Shown in pieces: positions 41,947 through 43,455 of a stretch of DNA of 43,455 bases. This DNA comes from an uncultured Bacilli bacterium (GTDB lineage: Bacteria; Bacillota_I; Bacilli_A; RF39; UBA660), in the NCBI GenBank assembly GCA_934167785.1, contig CAKPLX010000006.1, forward strand, positions 1-43,455, written 5' to 3'. The notes under the pieces are model-generated. The model was given only the letters and a program-made list of their open reading frames with translations, did not search any database and was not told where the DNA came from. The position numbers and the translations under genes are program-made. Each line of letters starts with the position of its first letter. Position 1 is the first letter of the stretch.

Positions 41947-41955
41947 TAAAAATAA

Positions 41956-42228
41956 TTAATTCTTATTATTTTCTTCTTGAATTGATTCTAAAATAGTTTC
42001 TACAATTTTCCATTCTCTTTCTGATTCAATTGGAATTAATTCCATATTTTCTGCTTTAGGATCAAAAATTGATGCATATACTCGAATATTTCCATTTTCA
42101 TCAGTCGTATTATCGGTATACACAATATAACTCTTTTTTGTTTCCTCAGAATCAAAAACAAACAATACTTCGCAAGTAACTTCCTTTCCGTTTTCATCCA
42201 TAACTTGAAATACATTTTTCTCTTTCAT
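41956..42228 (-). CDS. yrzB: DUF1292 protein, YrzB-like
   Basis: 90 residues, acidic. FQVMDENGKEVTCEVLFVFD, then SEETKKSYIVYTDNT, and a late glutamate-rich segment EREWKIVETILE are typical of DUF1292. The gene lies between ruvX and mltG, directly abutting ruvX, and yrzB-like genes commonly follow ruvX (yrrK) in Firmicutes. Biochemical function is unknown. The Shine-Dalgarno lies in the end of ruvX (AAGGTGAAAA). Confidence 0.85.
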   Translation of the reverse strand: MKEKNVFQVMDENGKEVTCEVLFVFDSEETKKSYIVYTDNTTDENGNIRVYASIFDPKAENMELIPIESEREWKIVETILESIQEENNKN

Positions 42229-42651
42229 CTATTTTTCACCTTTCCTATCTAAATAACTCTGCAAAATAATTTGAGCCGCTAAACCATCTACCTTTTTTTT
42301 TCTTTTTTTTCTCGATAAATCAGCTGAAATTAAAATTTGATTAGAAATAACTGAAGTTAATCTCTCATCTTCCATAACCACTTCAATTTGAATTTCTCTT
42401 TCCAATTTTTCTTTAAAAGCTAAAGTAATTTCAGCCCTTGGCCCCACAGTACCATTCATATTAAGAGGATAACCTAAAACTATTTTTTCAACACTTTCTT
42501 CTTGAATAATTTTTTTTAGTGTTGGAATTAACGAGTCATAATCTTCCCCTGAAAAACGAATAGTAGATAACACCGAAGCGATAGTTTTACTCTCATCACT
42601 AACAGCAACTCCTAAAGTTTTACTTCCTAAATCTAATCCTAAATACCTCAT
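42229..42651 (-). CDS. ruvX: Putative Holliday junction resolvase / pre-16S rRNA nuclease RuvX (YqgF)
   Basis: 140 residues with GGAGGAT before the ATG. The RNase H-like fold starts YLGLDLGSKTLGVAVSDE, where the first catalytic Asp lies, continues with IVLGYPLNMNGTVGPRAEI and ends VVMEDERLTSV and KKKVDGLAAQIILQSYLD, with the second and third acidic residues. In E. coli this family takes part in 16S rRNA 5' maturation. A TATACT box (minus strand, 42672-42677) lies upstream and serves the ruvX-yrzB-mltG operon. The usual alaS/udk neighbours are not here. Confidence 0.93.
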   Translation of the reverse strand: MRYLGLDLGSKTLGVAVSDESKTIASVLSTIRFSGEDYDSLIPTLKKIIQEESVEKIVLGYPLNMNGTVGPRAEITLAFKEKLEREIQIEVVMEDERLTSVISNQILISADLSRKKRKKKVDGLAAQIILQSYLDRKGEK

Positions 42652-42707
42652 AATCCTCCTAACTTAAGTTAAGTATAACATCATATGCGACAGATGAAAA
42701 GTATTTT

Positions 42708-43292
42708 TCAAGATTTATTTAAAAAGTACTGATAAATCTGATACCAACTATAAACACGATAAACATTGTCTTTCTGAATTGACAAATTATAAGGCGCATC
42801 AAAACACAACACAGGAATTACTTCACTAATCTCTAAAACATTACTAGCCTTATCTTCTATCATAATATCCAATTTATGTCTTAAACATTTATCTCTTTTT
42901 TTACCCGGACCAGCAATAATTTCATCATAAGGAATATTATTCTTATGTAACCATTCCTCTACATAAAAATTCATTGTATTAGCATATTGATTAGTTAAAT
43001 ATCGATTATCTCTTGCTGTTAAAATAACAATTTCATGTCCCATTTCTTTCAATAATTTCAAAATATTTCCAGCATATGGGCGAGGTGGAATAGAAACCAT
43101 TAAATCAAAAATATACTCTCGCCAAAATTTATAATTTTCCTCATCAGTTAGTTCAAACTGTTTTTCTATCATATATTCATATGGATGAAATCCTCTTTGA
43201 ATATGATTATCAATACAAAATTTAAAACCACACGAATAGTGCCATTGCCCAATATCATTTAAAACGCCATCAATATCTACACCTATTCTCAT
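42708..43292 (-). CDS. HAD-superfamily 5'-nucleotidase (NT5C-like)
   Basis: 194 residues. The start RIGVDIDGVLNDIG carries the nucleophile Asp6 and acid-base Asp8 of the HAD active site. EIVILTARD holds motif II with Thr, and KLDIMIEDKASNVLEISEV holds motif IV acidic residues, all in the order of 5'(3')-deoxyribonucleotidases. A cap segment (HYSCGFKFCIDNHIQRGFHP and following) lies between motifs I and II. It probably dephosphorylates a nucleotide monophosphate or a similar small molecule; the substrate cannot be read from sequence. It is 56 bases upstream of ruvX, which has its own -10 box. Confidence 0.82.
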   Translation of the reverse strand: MRIGVDIDGVLNDIGQWHYSCGFKFCIDNHIQRGFHPYEYMIEKQFELTDEENYKFWREYIFDLMVSIPPRPYAGNILKLLKEMGHEIVILTARDNRYLTNQYANTMNFYVEEWLHKNNIPYDEIIAGPGKKRDKCLRHKLDIMIEDKASNVLEISEVIPVLCFDAPYNLSIQKDNVYRVYSWYQIYQYFLNKS

Positions 43293-43352
43293 TCATACTC
43301 TCCTTTACTATCTAATTCATTTTAACATAAAAAACGAACTTTGAAAAGAAAA

Positions 43353-43383
43353 AAAGACGAATGAACTCAATTCTTTCGTCTTT
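43353..43383. terminator. Bidirectional terminator at the right edge
   Basis: AAAGACGAA (43353-43361) and TTCGTCTTT (43375-43383) pair perfectly, with As before and Ts after. It probably ends a gene that lies beyond the window. Beyond it, TGCACA (43402-43407) and TGTGCA (43413-43418) form a small inverted repeat of unknown role. Confidence 0.7.
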
Positions 43384-43455
43384 GTAGATTTTTATTGAAA
43401 GTGCACAATTAATGTGCAATAAGTTTTAGAAACATATATAATATCTTCTTAAGCA

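Noticed and set aside
1..43455. tRNA or rRNA genes
   Set aside because: No cloverleaf with GGTTCGA-type arms or rRNA-like GC-rich block was seen on either strand; the whole window is AT-rich protein-coding sequence apart from the RNAs listed.

Overview
The window comes from a very AT-rich, walled Gram-positive bacterium of the Bacilli. It carries murD and mltG and uses Gram-positive ribosome binding sites and promoters. TGA is a stop (aspS ends on TGA at 17461-17463), so this is the standard code rather than the mycoplasma code. A SpoVID-like and YsxE-like pair, followed by a UvsE-type UV endonuclease, points to a spore-forming lineage or a descendant of one. An uncultured gut member of the Bacilli would fit, but the species cannot be fixed from the sequence alone.

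Layout. Bases 1-92 look like the end of an IS3-type element. From 1.4 to 25.2 kb every gene is on the plus strand: a decayed SF1-helicase-like protein; spoVID-ysxE-uvsE; a LysM protein with an inactivated amidase domain; a large surface protein; a phosphohexomutase; proS; a YnbB-type PLP enzyme; a T-box-controlled aspS overlapping a ClpX-like unfoldase; murD; greA; tig; mutS. From 28.5 to 43.3 kb every gene is on the minus strand: cas2/cas1/cas9, an XRE regulator with a previously unlisted 29-residue peptide, mnmA, miaA, an HD-domain protein, ppdK, mltG, a DUF1292 gene, ruvX and a nucleotidase.

The point where gene polarity flips carries a 28-base sequence at 25303-25330 that matches the Bacillus subtilis dif site at 24 of 28 positions, as I recall that site. 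I therefore read the window as spanning the replication terminus, with both replichores converging there.

The accessory centre (25.9-33.4 kb) is a complete type II-A CRISPR-Cas locus in an unusual arrangement. An 18-repeat array (36-base repeats, 29-30-base spacers) is transcribed leftward from a promoter that abuts the first repeat. A long Csn2-like gene runs divergently to the right. A tracrRNA follows, whose -35 box overlaps the csn2 stop codon. Facing them is the cas9-cas1-cas2 operon. The anti-repeat, leader promoter, leader-anchoring-like motif and decayed distal repeats all agree on the array orientation.

Other points of interest are a miniature T-box with its specifier in the terminal loop, a 190-base MITE-like insertion that duplicated a terminator just upstream of miaA, and several proteins that keep a fold but have lost its catalytic residues.
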